The notes under the pieces are model-generated. The model ran no database searches. It saw only the letters and a list, made by a program, of their open reading frames with translations, and was not told the origin of the DNA. Both the position numbers and the translations under genes were made by a program. This document shows positions 59,158 to 59,169 of a stretch of DNA of 59,169 nt, piece by piece; position 1 is the first letter of the stretch; each line of letters begins with the position of its first letter. Origin of the DNA: Mesostigma viride. Lineage: Eukaryota > Streptophyta > Mesostigmatophyceae > Mesostigmatales > Mesostigmataceae. The stretch covers positions 1 to 59,169 of the forward strand of contig RPFO01001432.1 in NCBI GenBank assembly GCA_009746045.1. The letters are read 5' to 3'.

Positions 59158-59169
59158 CGGAAATATTTG

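Overview
The window is eukaryotic nuclear DNA. It has spliceosomal introns (GTAAGT donors, YAG acceptors), non-LTR and Ty3-type retrotransposons with target-site duplications (TSDs), TTAA and TIR elements, and long simple repeats. No marker identifies the species. An alga or other protist of the green lineage is plausible, but this is a guess. Many reading frames break at short G or C runs, including in a young element with near-identical LTRs, so part of the breakage may be assembly indels rather than decay.

Layout. 1-910 is a CCCTCT / CT simple repeat. 972-12123 is a single-strand block of lineage-specific genes: two small basic/acidic ORFs, a MYND zinc-finger protein, two paralogous CX4CX10CX2H proteins and one large multi-exon gene (5120-12123) that I do not recognise. 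Spacers, introns and one exon of this block carry about 20 copies of a 21-nt imperfect palindrome, tandemly amplified in four different sequence contexts. This is the most unusual signal in the window. 12.9-17.3 kb holds three reverse-oriented LINE copies. 18.9-19.8 kb holds a different LINE remnant. 21171-21803 is an (ATCTC)n satellite. 22000-23837 is the 3' end of a small host gene encoding a coiled coil. 24.4-28.2 kb holds a mariner-like MITE, a TTAA element, two head-to-head LINE copies and a TIR element nested in one of them.

28.4-59 kb is a nest of retroelements. A LINE (28.37-30.37 kb) contains a solo LTR and is cut by the 5' LTR of chromovirus G2 (30372 onward). The leader of G2 took two TTAA elements (31832-34118 and 34218-36503). 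Its third ORF is split by a complete chromovirus G1 (44761-58319; TSD GCTAC; two 584-bp LTRs that differ at one position I could see).

G1 and G2 share a gene order that I do not know from described chromoviruses: LTR, primer-binding site, a small ORF with an RNase H1-type hybrid-binding domain, gag with a zinc knuckle, protease, RT, RNase H, integrase, chromodomain, then a third ORF of about 2.4-2.9 kb in the position of env, with a splice acceptor just upstream of it. The two pol proteins are very similar but use opposite codon preferences (G2 AT-ending, G1 GC-ending). G2 switches from AT-rich to GC-rich at the pol/ORF3 boundary. The window ends in a 76-bp perfect palindrome inside a tRNA-like sequence.
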